A DNA stretch of 64,000 bases, taken from assembly GCA_016169945.1 (NCBI GenBank), contig JADLSH010000113.1, positions 1,116,001 to 1,180,000 of the forward strand, given 5' to 3'. Below, piece by piece: positions 46,354 to 59,600 of this stretch. The notes below the pieces were generated by a model. It worked only from the letters and a program-made list of their open reading frames with translations, made no database searches and was not told the DNA's origin. Made by a program: the position numbers and the translations under genes. How positions within the stretch are numbered: position 1 is the first letter of the stretch; every line of letters starts with the position of its first letter. The DNA comes from Trachythela sp. YZ-2020 (taxonomy: Eukaryota; Cnidaria; Anthozoa; Malacalcyonacea; Clavulariidae).

Positions 46354-46548
46354 ATGTTAGACGAAGAAACAGAACAGTTTTTAACAGGAGAAGAACTGAT
46401 TCGTGTTTTGGATATAAAAGATTTGTTTGTTCCCGAAAGAGCGCAGGAAAATAGCGATATTTTGAAGTATTCGTCTTGTACTTTTGATGAAAATATACAC
46501 AATGATTTTCAAACTGTGCCTTCAACTACAAGTATTCTTAGCTGGTAA
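46354..46548 (+). pseudogene. orphan copy C of the FAM181-like 3' end (open, 64 codons)
   Basis: From ATG at 46354 it encodes MLDEETEQF, GEELIRVLDIKDL, VPERAQENS and ends SILSW, in frame and uninterrupted like gene B. The N-terminal signature is missing. The upstream lead (46093-46123) offers MEALFCRNG with a donor-like GTGAGT in sister copies, but here reads GATGAG. Either a fragment or the last exon of an unannotated fusion. Confidence 0.6.
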
Positions 46549-46565
46549 AATTTAAGATAGAAACT

Positions 46566-47195
46566 AATAGCCTGAAAATGATTCATTTAATAAAGTATAG
46601 ATTATAATAGTAAATAGTAATAGAAAGAAAATTACAGTTACAGCCTCTGTGGCTTGATTTCCTGAATTTTTAGTGACCGTTTTTTTTATATATCCAATTA
46701 TCTAAACAGTCTGAGCTTTCGGTATACTTCGCACTGCAGGAATTTTATTTTTGCGAATTTGATCTTGCATGAATTTTCTTTTAATTTTTTTGTTCCCCTC
46801 CCCCCCCATCACTTTTCTAATTGTCCGCCCCGAATAAGAGAAGTGTAGTTTAATTTACTTGCATCTATTAGTGTCAATCAGTGGCGGATTACCCAATAGG
46901 CAGAGTAGGCTGAAGCCTACAGACCCGAGCTTTCAAGAGGCCCGTGATTTTCAGAGAATGTACTTTTTATTAGAATTGTTATTATTTTTGTCCTTAATTA
47001 ACCTTAAGCAAAACGGCCCCAGAAAGCGAGAAATAGCATTTCCGAGACCTTAAATTTCCAAATATTTCGGGCGAAACATGGCCTGGACCTCGCTGGTGTG
47101 TCACCGTTTACAGGCGTGAAAATATCATCCTCAAGGCACACGAATTTTACGTACTTAGCCTGCAGGATCCGCCATTGTTTGAAGTTGAGTAATTG
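46566..47195. other. no gene; dispersed repeat remnants
   Basis: 'cagtggcggatta' and 'ggccccagaaagcgagaaat' blocks at 46873-47045 look like a transposon end; related 'gaaatgccatttcctg' sequence occurs near 34765 and 36595. Confidence 0.4.
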
Positions 47196-47199
47196 CTGT

Positions 47200-47510
47200 T
47201 GTTGTTAAGTTATGGTTGTTGTTATTGTTGGTGGTGGTGCTAGCTAATGGTGAAGATCGTGGTGATAATGATCATGGTGGTGATGATGATTATTATGATT
47301 ATGATGATGATGGTAATGGTGGCAATACTGGTGATGGTAAAGATGATCTGGTGTTGGACGTGATGATTGTGATAATGATGATGATAGTGGTGATGGTGGT
47401 AATGCTGGTGGTGGTGATGATGATTATGATGGTATGACGATAGTGGTGGTGATGGAGATAATGATGGTGATTATGATGATGGTGATGATGGTGATGGCAA
47501 CTACCATTGA
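47200..47510. repeat. irregular GGT/GAT microsatellite
   Basis: About 300 bp of 'gatgatgatggtggtga' type sequence. The His-rich frame on the minus strand is a by-product. Confidence 0.9.
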
Positions 47511-47710
47511 ACAATTAAAGTTATATTATATAAAATTCATTTTTTACACAAACACAAGCAAGAAAAACACCAAAAGAAAGATGTTGCTAAACTGCAGAAG
47601 ATGGCAAACAATGTCTAAATGCCTAGCCCAAAACCAGTAAAACAGGGAATATATGGGTGGCTTCCACTGTGCTTCCACTGTGCTTTCACTAAGCTGATGG
47701 TCATCCATGC

Positions 47711-47941
47711 CAGGGGTGGACTGAGTGGTCGGGCAATCGGATGGGGACAGAGGACCGGAGAATTTTGGGAGGGGGCCGGAATTACTGACTATTTCCTTTT
47801 GCTGAAAATTCACCGGGATTGTATAAGGTATGATTCTTGGAAAACGATTGGCCCCTTTCGAGTGCAAGCTAGTTACACACTCATATATGGTCCCGGATTT
47901 TATTCCTGACCGAGGCCCAAAAAGCTGTCAGTCCGCCCCTG
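47711..47941. mobile_element. hAT-like MITE (caggggtggactga termini)
   Basis: 'caggggtggactga' at the left and 'tcagtccgcccctg' at the right are inverted. Flanks 'catccatg' and 'catcctgc' share only the first five bases of a possible 8-bp duplication. Confidence 0.75.
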
Positions 47942-49049
47942 CATCCTGCAGTTATCAGAATGAGAAAATAATGTTAATTATTTTCATTATATGTAGTAGT
48001 CTTGTGTTTAGTGGCAAATATATACGAGAGAAATTTAGTTTAATTTGCTTGCTCCTAAGTGTAATTAACAATGCCTGACAAAGCCCACCCTAAAATTCCA
48101 AGCGCGGGCGTAGGAAACAAAACAAATTCTTTCGACAAAATAAACATAGCATTCCTTTTTTGACAAAATTGTTTAAAACTCAAAAATTTACTTAACTTGC
48201 AAGAATATTAGTAAAACAACATGAGAATATAGAGCTAATGCGTTCGGTCAACGCATTCTATGCAAATATGAAGTCGTCAAATCGATAAATACGACACATT
48301 CAAAAATATATTAAATTGCGACAATATAAATGCTATTATATTATCGTTAGATTTAGGTTTCAATCTATGCCAATACCACGAATAATATTTCTTCTATTAC
48401 ACACAAGTATTCTGCTATTTAACACTGAGTCACGGAATAAATTTTGCTTCAAAACCGAGATTAAAACACTAACTAAAATTTCACATTTTACGATTTGCCA
48501 GTGACGGTCGTGGGCGCGCAACCCAAAAACTGAAGTACTATTTACTCAAAGTATTATACAGCATTAATCAATCGCTTCTCTTTATTTGTTTATAAAATGT
48601 CATTTTACCTACCTTACTTATTGCTGGGTAGAAACGACTGCTCACAGTTTCTTTAGAATATGACAAAGTAGATTGTATTAAAATATCTTCATAAAATGAT
48701 AAGGTGAAGTCACAGAAGTGAAGTGCTCAGCCCGCAAGTCGGGCTGAAACTATGCGGAAATTAGAAGCCGAACACGTTTTCAGCTGAATGCACATCACCC
48801 CACATCCTCGTACCCAGGCTTTTCCCTCTTGTGGAGATATCTCCCCAAGAGATAAGAGCCTGTGAAAGAGGTTGATCACCCCAATGACCCAGCTGCCCAG
48901 AAACGCTTATTGAAACACAGAAACACATCTAATCCAACTGCAAGACATGATTATATAGTTTCATTTTGATTATTTGTTCTAGCTTCTCGAAATTGAAAGA
49001 TCGCCGTTAACATTCTACTCCTTCTGTTCTTCTACTTTCCGAGATTAGA
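47942..49049. other. no gene seen
   Basis: AT-rich. A piece of the 'gcagttatcagaatgagaaaat' dispersed repeat lies near 47950. Nothing else is recognised. Confidence 0.45.
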
Positions 49050-49800
49050 ATAATTCTAATCTTCGATCTAGTTAAATTTAGGAAGCTTCTTTTACTGTTT
49101 AACATATTTATAAATCCTAATGCTCCATCTTCGTTTACACAAATGTTTAAATTCTTATCTTCCACTCGACAACGGGCTCTTACTAGAGCTTGTGCATACG
49201 ACCTTAAACTGCCTTTCTCCCGTACTGACTCTGGTAAGAGGACATTTCTTCACAGTACGTGCTTCAATTCTTGTAAACGACGTAAACGACTTGCTATCTC
49301 ACCTTCATGTTCCTCAGACGCTTTTACTTTAATAACTAATTTCAAACACAAACTTCGTAAAATCTTTCTTAATAAGCTTAACTTCACTAACCATCTATTT
49401 TGTAACGATTGTAATATTGTGAGCCAGACTGGAAACTTTGCAAATGGCGCGGAGAAGAAAATTGGGCGATATTTTTTGGCGCGGATATATATTAAAAAGA
49501 CTAAAATTTGCGCGTATGGCTTTTTACTTTGTCACGACGTTACTCCATCTTATAACAATGTGATGTACAGTAACTTGAATTTATAAATTACTATACAATT
49601 GGCGCAGATTTTAAGCCCAAGAGAAATTTTAACCGCGTATGGCAAACAGTTTTTACAGTTTTTGCGCGGATGCGGATGATCTCACAAGAAATGGCGCGGG
49701 GAAGTTCTTCTCCGCGCACTACAAAGATTCCAGTTTGGATTGTGAGTGCCGTATGTTACATAACTATTATGGTTAATACGTTTCCCTCTTGAAATAAAGT
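49050..49800 (+). mobile_element. LINE 3' end relic with an inserted foldback
   Basis: The plus frame at 49143-49400 has LKLPFSRTDSGKRTF and TNFKHKLRKIFL, like the C-terminal tail of LINE ORF2 proteins. An inverted-repeat element ('gccagactggaaactttg' mirrored near 49720) occupies about 49419-49747. A poly-A-like 'gaaataaagtttta' follows at about 49790. Confidence 0.5.
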
Positions 49801-49984
49801 TTTACTACTACTGCTATCTACAAGCACTTTCTGCTACACGATAGTTCTTATTGAAACACTGATATCCGACCCAATTTTGAAACTATATGGGTTGCCGGTG
49901 TGTTACCTATTTACATATCAGCATCTGTTGGATTCTGGTGTATAGACATCATTATTATCGTCGTATTAGGAGTACGCTTGGGAA

Positions 49985-50165
49985 AGGGAGAGGGGCAATG
50001 GAGGGGGGCAATGGAGGGGGGCAATGGAGGGGGCAATGGAGGGGGCAATGGAGGGGGCAATGGAGGGGCAATGGAGGGGGCAATGGAGGGGGCAATGGAG
50101 GGGGCAATGAGGAAAATGGAGGGGTAAATGGAGGCAATGGAGGGGGGTAATGGAGGGGGGCAAGG
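49985..50165. repeat. G-rich minisatellite (ggagggggcaat)n
   Basis: About 14 units of 11-13 bp. The plus strand has many G4-5 runs and could form G-quadruplexes (inference). Confidence 0.95.
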
Positions 50166-50698
50166 GGACGTAAAAAGGTGATTGCTTCTGTACGCTTGAT
50201 GACCCCTGAGCGTTACGAGGCATCAGATGGTGGCCAACTATATCTCTCAATTATATCTATTTGCCAGTTTCCACCAAATACAAGACTGCTGCATTATTCT
50301 CATTCTTACGATATTTTTACTCGTATAACTGCTGCCTGAGTGCTGGTTGACCACCATCTGCTGTACGATAATTTTTAATGAAACCCACATATAAACTGAT
50401 ATCACCCAATCTTGTTCTGCCCGACTGCAAATCCTAGCCAGGTTTTTGCCTCGTTGTTTTGGGTGACTTATTTAATTAGTAATTTTAATAGTCTGTAATT
50501 TAGTTACCGTTACAATAGTTGATCCAAACACGGGTTATGAATCTTTCTTTTAGCTACTTATCTGTAATTGTTGATAGATAACATATCTGTTTATCGATCG
50601 ATGATTGATCAATAAACCGCGCTCGGTATACTATAAGTTTTCCGGGGGGTTATTAAAGGAGAGCGGCTATTCGAATAAAGCTTCACGCTAAATTCAAG
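50166..50698. promoter_or_regulatory. 5' flank of the FLII homologue
   Basis: No gene. Contains a dispersed-repeat piece ('gaccaccatctgctgtacga', about 50348). The last 100 bp precede the start codon; there is no clear TATA box, and the ATG lies in 'aattcaagATGGCGG', a good initiation context. Confidence 0.4.
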
Positions 50699-53600
50699 AT
50701 GGCGGCCGGAATTTTGCCATTTGTTCGAGGCGTTGACTTCTCGCAAAATGATTTTCAGGTTTGTTTTAACATTTTACTCATTCTGAGTCGAAAATTGAAT
50801 ACCTTACAAAACTTTCTAAACTATTTAAACGTATTTTATCTCCAAACAGACACACACATTTCCTGATCGAGTGGCAAATATGCCCAATTTACGATGGTTA
50901 AAACTTGACAAAACGAGTCTGGAAGAACTGCCAGATGAAATATCACATTTAAAAAACCTTGTGAGTTTGTTTTGTATTCAGATGTATGTCTTGTTGTACA
51001 AAGTAGCTAGAAATTGTGAATTGTATCAGGGTATTGTATCAGTATAGTCTTAATCAATTAATGTACAACTTGTTTACTTGGCACTTGCCTAAATATTCCC
51101 TGTTTACATTTTTGACATTTTTTGACTGGTAAAATCAAGTACATCTAATTGACTGGCTCTATTTGACAGATCTTACATCAATCTATTTCATTTTGAAGGA
51201 ATATCTGTCTATTCAGAAGAACAAATTAACGAATCTTCATAATGGTGACTTAACAGCTTTGAGCAATTTAAAAGTTAGTATAAATTAACCGTGTATGAAA
51301 ATTTTATGAGTATTCTGTGAAGTACTTGACAGCAAGCCTAGACCTAGGGTGTTTATCCGGCAGGTGTCGATTTTGCTTGATATTACCACAGTATCCTCCA
51401 GTCCAACGTCAAATTTTGTGCACAAGTTTTTGCTGAAAATGTTTACGTTTGATGCACAGCTAAAAACGTTCATCATACGTCCGGTGCACAAAAATTTAAC
51501 ATTCCATACTGGAGTATCCTAAAACAGAAAGAAGCAGGCCCTAGGTCTATAGCCTGAATGACAGCCACTCGAATTTGAAAAACTGAAAAAGGGGTAAAAC
51601 ACTTCTCTAAGTTGTGAGCAAAGGCCATTCAGCAGTAGAATTTGTGTCAGTCAATGTGTCAAGAGTTTTTTTCTTATTTTGTTCAGATTGAGTGGCTGTC
51701 TCCTTATTCCACAAAATGTTTTATATTCTGCAACAGCAGATGCTTGACCCCAAGGTTAAAAGTGGGTGCACTGAGTGTTAATGGGTTGAAAATATATAAA
51801 ATACTCCAAGATACATGATTGGCTGATGTTAGGAAAGTTGGCACATAATTACAATGGTATTTAATTCCAGGTTATCAACGCTCGTAAGAATCAGTTAAAG
51901 AACTCCGGCATCCCAAATGGTGTCTTTAGTTTGGAGGAGCTACTTACTGTTGTAAGTTGTTATTTTGTCGCACAGAAGAGTTACTGGCATAATTACCCAT
52001 TTAACAAAAAAAAACTACAAATTTTTATTTGGTGTTGTTTTATAGGACTTCAGTCACAATCAGCTAAAGGAGGTAAACCAATTATGTTCAAATCCAACCA
52101 TTTTACACAGAGATATTTTCTGTGATGTACTGTAATCTGTGTGTAGCAAACAGGTACAGTACTTCAAATATCTCGAACGTGCGGTGCCAGTGTGGGTAGA
52201 GTGTAGCAAATATACGGCGGTTGACTGTTGTGTAAAACTACCCCTATTAACTTCCAGACGAATGGGTCGCTCGAAAAGGTTGAAGTTCTTATTGTATTTG
52301 TCAGGTAGTTTTACACTGTAAAAGTCAACCCCAGTACTTAAAATAAGCAAAACAATATGGCGGTTGACTGTTGTGTGAAACTACCTGAAAAATACAATGA
52401 GAACTTCGACGTTTCGAGCAAAGGCCCTTTGTCTGGAATTTAACTTCCAGACGAAGGTCCTTCGCTCGAAACGTTGAAGTTCTTATTGTATTTTTCAGGT
52501 AGTTTTACACAACAGTCAACCACCGTATTTGCTATACTCTACCCACACTGGCACTGCACGTTTAAGCAAAACAATACATTTTGCTAAACATGAATTTTGG
52601 ATGTAGCGTACCATTACTGTATACACATAAAGCACCAACATTAAGGATATGTATCTATAATCAATGGCATACTCTGGTTTTTTAAGAAGTGGTCAGTCTG
52701 TGTCATTCTGATTTCAGGTGCCAGAAGAACTTGAAAATGCTCATTCATTGATTGTTTTGTCTCTTGCAAACAATCGGTAAGAAATAATGGTATTATATTG
52801 TACAAGTCCTTGTCATGTAAGTTGTGTAGTTCTGTGCATGTATTACAGTAAACATGATTTTAAAATTTTTTTCTATTTTTTTCAAATTCTAGAATAGCAA
52901 GCATTCCCAACCAGGTATTTTATTGTCGGCATTTTGAAATCTGAACATAAGTTTATTCAGTTTGTTAGTGTTTCAAGTGCAGAGTTAAAATTCTCTCTTT
53001 GAAATATTTTAGTTGTTCATTAACTGTACAGATTTGATGTACTTGGATCTTAGTGATAATCAGCTGGGTAGGTTCTTTTTAGACAGTTTATTAAAGTAAT
53101 ACGATGTTTCGTTTATGAGCGAACTTATTCTACTCTTAACCCATTAAATCCATCTTGTCAACAGGGAAATGAAGTGCTGGATGTTAATTGGTTTAAATTT
53201 CGTGTTATAGATTCTCTACCACCTCAACTTCGGAGATTGGTCAACCTTCAAGTTTTGGTAAGATTTGTGTACACACAATGTACCAATTTTTATGAAAAAT
53301 ATAACTTATTTTGCAGATAGTCTTGAAGAATTATCCAGGATACTGTAGAATATGTTCTTCCCAGCCTTTGGCATCATAACCAACATAATTAATGACTAAC
53401 GAGGCAAACCCAACCTTATTAATTACTAACGAAGCAAACCCCACAAAATTAATGACTAAGAAGCAGGTGAACCTTGTCAAATTAAAGACTGATGAAGCTA
53501 CTGTAACCCCATCTTAATTGATGAATAACAAAACAAGTCCCATCTAATAAATGACAAATGAGGCAAACCTTGACTCATTAATGACTAACAAGGCAAATTC

Positions 53601-56600
53601 CACCTAAATAATGACCAACAAGGTTAAATCCCACCTAATTAATGACAAACTAGGATAATCCCATCTAATCAATGACAAACGGGGCAAACCCTGATGAATT
53701 AATGACTAATGAGGCAAACACCACCTAATTATTGACTAACGAGACAAACCCTAATGAATTAATGACTAATGAGGCAAATCCCAACTTCTAAGCATTCTGA
53801 TGCATCTTTGGCTTGTTCTTAGCACGGTGCCCCTAACTGAAGACAAAAATCCTCAATGTAAAAAATATTTTTGTTTTCCCAGGTGTTGAACAACAATCCA
53901 CTTATGCATGCTCAACTGAGGTGAGTGCATTGCTCAATTATATAATGTAGATTACTCAGAAAGTTAGCACTTTCTCATTTTTATGGTTTTCTAAATTTTA
54001 GGCAACTTCCAAATCTGATGTCACTTCATACATTGCATTTAAGAAATACCCAGGTAATAGAATGTTACTTGTTGTCCTGACAGTACTTTGTAGAGCGCTT
54101 TGGTAGATTTGTTCATTTGATTGAAAATACATAAATGTTTGTTTTTGTGCTTCTTTAATATGTTTACCACTCCGAGGTGGACGGAAAGCCTTAACATGTT
54201 TTGCAACCCAATTGACAAAGGTTCCGAGGTCAGTTAGTTAAGGTTTAGTGCTTAAGGGTTAGTTTTTGGTGAGGGAGGAAAACTGGAGTACTCGGAGAAA
54301 AACCCTCGAAGCACAGGAGAGAACCAACCAATCTCAACATACATGAGTTTATCAAGCGCACTGACGTTACCCAACCTGAGTAAATCCATGCCCTCGACTT
54401 GCGGTATAGCCGGCTTAACTCAGAGGTAAGAGACAGCGCGCTAACCGCATCTGCCACCCGTGCTTCCCGAATTACCCGTGCTTATATTATCTAACTCATT
54501 AATAAGACCACAATACACATTGATGCCCAATAAATGGTAATTGTCTAACATGCACTAAACGTCTCTTCCCTCTAGAGAACCATAACAAATATGCCAAACA
54601 AACTGGACAGTCTGACCAAATTGACGGGTATGTAGTCTGTACAACAACAAAGAATGATATGTTTCTTATTAGTCAAAGTTGTATAGTTTCTGATATACTG
54701 TAACAATGGTGAGAATCCATTCTAAAAGGCGGGAAGTGTAGCCAGAGAATCGACATAAATTATAGCAAATGTTATGTGATTGTTAAGAGGTGGGGAATGT
54801 GTCCCCTTTAGGATTAATACCCTTGTGGTTCAAATGGTTACCATTGCTTGTTCTAGCAAAGTCTAGCAAGAATAGTAAGATAAACGCATCATAAAATGCT
54901 AATCTATATTTATATTCATTGTTTTCTGATGTTTTTTCTTCTTACAATGATTCTACAATGGAGGTTTAGTATATTACCATTTTTAATATAATTCTTCTCA
55001 AATATAATACCTTTACAAACACCAAAATTAGTTAACAAATTCTTAATATTTTCTACGTTTAAAGTTTGAGAATCCATTCTAAAAAGCGAAGTGTGTAGCA
55101 GAGAATGACATAAATTATAGCCAAATGTTGTTATGTGTTTTAGGTGGGAATGTGTGTCCCCTTTAGGATTAATATTAATACCCTTCAAAATTAATGGTTA
55201 CATTGCTTAGCAAAAATAGTAAAATAGTAACGCCAATATCATAAAAATTTAAATTATTCTAAATTGTATTCTTTTGTGATTTTGATCTTTCTTACCTTAC
55301 CAGAGTTTTAGTATTATTATATTTAATAAAAAGTAATATTATAATATAATAACACCACAAACAAACAAAAATTCTTAATATTTTATTTTTTTTTTTACTT
55401 CTCTACCCTTTGGAGTTCTTTTCACTAAAGAGATTAAACATGAGTCACAACTGTATCTCAGAGCTGTCAAATTTAACAGGTTAGTAAGCATACAGTACAT
55501 TGGGGCAATCGTCTTGCTACTGAAATTGGTTAATGTTTATTTGATACGTCCTAAAATATTTTAGATACTTGGACCCAAATGGAAGTGCTGAATGTCTCCA
55601 GAAATCAATTGACAACCTTACCAGTAAGTATTAATATTTCCTGTTCTCACACTGGTCAGGAGACGAGCGTAGAGCTACAGGAGCATTTGAAGCACCAAAG
55701 AAAATGAGAGATCTTACTGTAACACGTTTGATTTGTTTGTTTTATAGCCAGCACTTTGCAAACTTACAAATTTACGCAAATTGTATTTGAATGGTGAGTG
55801 TACATTACATGTACTGTAAACAAAATAGTTCTTGTATTATTTGCACTTGTTGCATATATCAGGCCTGTCAGGGCCTTTTTTAAGAAATCGTTAGTGGGGG
55901 GGCAATAATCGAAAAGGGGACCTAACAAGTGCATGCCCGTCAACGTTTCTCAATAAATATTATTGGTTTTGTCGTCGACGGGGGGGGAAACACTAAAAAA
56001 AATTTTCCCGGACTATACAACATATTCCTATTTTTTATCTAAAATATGTAAACCGATCCCTGTTTTGGTTGTGATAATACCGTAATTTTCTTCAAAATTA
56101 TAAAGTTTGCTTTTTGCACACAAGGACCTTCACTGGGGCAAACAGTTGACTGGGGCACTGGGGGCAAGAAGGGACTGGGGGCAAACAGGGGCTGGGGCAT
56201 TTTGCCCCAGTGCATTAGTTAAAAAAGGCCCTGAGGCCTGTATCGGACAAGAAAGCGGACAAGCTTTACAGAGGTGGAGATAGACTTGCTCCAAGTCTGT
56301 CTCTTAAAAGTTTTTTTATTGGGGAGTTATAAAGGATTGGGGAGTTAAAGGATTGGGGAGTGATAAAGGGCGCACGAAATGTGGGCGGGAGGAAATTAAG
56401 GCGTTGTGCGCCTTTTATAACTCCCCAATCCTTTATAACTCCCCAATAAAAAACCCTTTAAGAGACAGACTTGGAGCAAGTCTAAGGTGGAGAATGTTTT
56501 TTTCTTTCTGGGAACCTGGATTTCAGACTCAAAATTTATAATTAATGAGGTTCAATGATCATTGATTGATTTTGACATTGAACTGATTGGAGTGTTGTTT

Positions 56601-59600
56601 CTTGATATTCAGTGGTGTTCATTTTGATATAGTGAATACAAACTTACATACATACATTATATACTGTATTCAGCTCACTCCCCGTTGGGAATTTTCAGTA
56701 ACCGATTACATACACTGATCTGAAAACAAGGACTGGATAGTGCATCTTCCATGCATAAATGAAGCCAATTGCGGCCATATCGGTGTAACCACAACAAATC
56801 TACTGTGGTGTTGGGGACATGTTTAAAGAGGTTCTAACATGTTCTAGTTATTGGTGGGAAAGAAAAAATTATGTCTCGATAAGAATTTGTCATCAGTGGC
56901 CTCTCTTTCTTTCTAAATTTGCCGGTGAATAACTAATGAGGGCACACCGATGTGGCCGCCATAAGCCTCATTATGTGGTGTTTAAAACGTTCTGAAACTC
57001 ATTAGAAGAGATGTTGGAAGCTATATTTTTCACGTTGCATAGAAAAATATATTTGCTTCATAACATAACTAATTTAAACAGCTAACGATTTGACTAGTCA
57101 AGAATTTGACAGATTTAAAAATCTGATCTCATTAAAAATATTCTGGCTTCAAAATTGGCTCATTGAATTCAATAGGATGCTCTATCCAGTTCTAGTTTCA
57201 GATCAGTGATTACATACAATTGCTCGTCGAGACTAGAGAATACACTAGTTTAATTTGCTATTACTCATCAATTAATTATTAACTTTCAGACATTTCTGAA
57301 AAATTTCTGCAAAAGGTCAGATCCAAAAATATTTCTGGGAACTATAGGTTCCCAGGATCCGATACTATTTCCACCTCTGCCACTTTAAATCATCATGATT
57401 GTTCTTATGACGTGGCTTTTTCCTGTAGGCAATAACCTCAATTTTGAAGGTATTCCAACTGGAGTTAGTAGACTATATAAACTGGTGAGTGTTTTTCATA
57501 AATCAATGGTAATTCGTAGACTTAGTATGGTATGTAAGTGATCGTTATTGTTTTATAACTGATTGCACTTGTTGGTAAGATTTGTGTTTTATTTTTAAGG
57601 AAATATTTGCAGCTGCTTGTAATAAACTAGAATGTATTCCTGAAGGATTGTGCAGGTAAATACCAATTACAGTAATTAATTGATCAATTAATATTTAATT
57701 AGATAATAGTTAATCAGTTAATCAATTAGTTAAATTAACTGATAGGCAACTAGTTAATTAGTGCATTAGTTAAGTAATAGTCAACTAGTTGATTAATTAG
57801 TTGATTAATAGTCGATTAGTTCATTAATTAATTAATTATTAACTAGTTGATTGGCTCATTAATTAACTTATTTACTATTAATTAAATAATTAGTTAATTA
57901 ATAGTTAATTAGTTTATTAGTTAATTAATAGTCAACTAGTTTATTGATAGTTTATTGATGAGTTAATTGATGAGTTAATTGATGAGTTCATTAGTTAAAC
58001 AATAGTAAACTCGTTAATTACTTAGCTAATTAGTAGGTTCATTTAGTGATTTATTAACTGATTGATAATTAATTAATTTGTATATTGAACATTTCAATTA
58101 CAACATTCAAAACAAAACAATTTTAGGTGTTTGAAACTAAAGAAGCTGATACTTCATTCAAACTGTTTATTAACCCTACCAGAAGCTATACACTTCTTGC
58201 CAAATTTGAAGGTAATAATATTTTCCACCATAGTCATATTTAGCAACCAATACTGTGCAAAAATCTTGCATTGACGAGTAAAATCGTCTGGCGTTAGTCT
58301 GCGTCACCCATTTCGAGATGAACCCAAAACTAAAGGAACCAAGGGAAGTGTATACCACAGGAGGAAATGGAAACAAACCTGCGGTCTTTGGTAGAGTCAA
58401 ACTGGAAGCATTCTTCTCACATGTGACTGAGGTGAAATTATAATCAGACAACTGCATATTGCAGGAATCGAACCCTGGTAACAGAGGTGAAAGACACCTG
58501 CACTAACCGCTATGACACCAGCACACCTATGCACGTGTGTTTATATTTTTCAGGAACTGGACACGCACAACAACCCCAACTTAGAAATGCCTCCTAAGCC
58601 GACAGCACAACAGATCGGTAGTGGGGCAGAGTATTATAATGTTGACTTCACATTGGATACACAATTACGACTGGCTGCTGGCGCTTCGCACGTTGATCAA
58701 GCTGCTAAACAAAGTAGGTTATTGCTTGTTCATATCAGTGCTGTAGTGCATGAATGTAGCTTATTCTGGGCTTTAGATTAATGAAGTATATTTTCACAAT
58801 TTTCAGTGATGAAAGATCCCACCCAAAGAAAGGTATCTTCCTATTTGTGCTACATACAGTATTTGTAGGTTTCAGTAAGCGTTAAAGGACTGCAGATGGT
58901 GGTCAATTTCGGAAATGTTTAGACGGACAGGAGCACGAAAACTACTATAAACGACACTTCTTTACCGCAATTATATTTTTACAAGGCTACTACATGTCAT
59001 ATAATGAAAGGAATCAACATCATTTTCTCGCTCTGATAACTGCAGGTTGAGCACCATCTAATGCACGATAGTGCTTGGTGAAACATATTGTACCTAATGA
59101 TCATGTGTGCATGTATTATATATTATATTTTTAATGTATTAATAAAAACAGCCGCATATCTTGGCCTCACTAGAAACCAAATACTTTTGATAAAATGCTG
59201 CTGAAGAACAACTTCAAACGATTAATGAAGTGAAATTTGAAGTTGACATTCACATTTTAACATTTCAGATGCGGCTAAGAGGAAGACGTTATCATAGTGG
59301 TTCTGTTTCTGAAGCTGATTCGAAAGACTTGAAGGTATTTTATACCACATTAACTTGTTGGATAACTGGATAGCTCTATCTTGTACATTTCAAAATGTCT
59401 AATTCTTTAATGTTTTCCAGGGAATGGTCCGCGATGCCGAAGAGAAAAAACACAAAGGAAAAACTAAGCGTGCCTTGAAAATGGTAAGAATTTACTCCAG
59501 CAAAACATGCATGTAGATTATATGTTTGTGTGGAGGTATAGCCAATCTTCGAATGAAGCTAGGCTAGTAGCAACTCGTGACTGTAGACTTTAGTAATCTA

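Larger units (their letters stand above)
44260..46565. repeat. recent segmental duplicate of 31466-34115
   Basis: Near-identical by eye over long runs (compare 31770-32090 with 44560-44885), including the MITE copies at 44645-44882 and 45118-45175. It differs by a ~550-bp deletion (joining 45710 to 45718, equal to 32970 to 33524) and by the extra MITE at 45884-46086. Confidence 0.85.

Noticed and set aside
49887..50250. Gly/Trp-rich and Pro-rich ORFs
   Set aside because: By-products of the G-rich 12-bp minisatellite.
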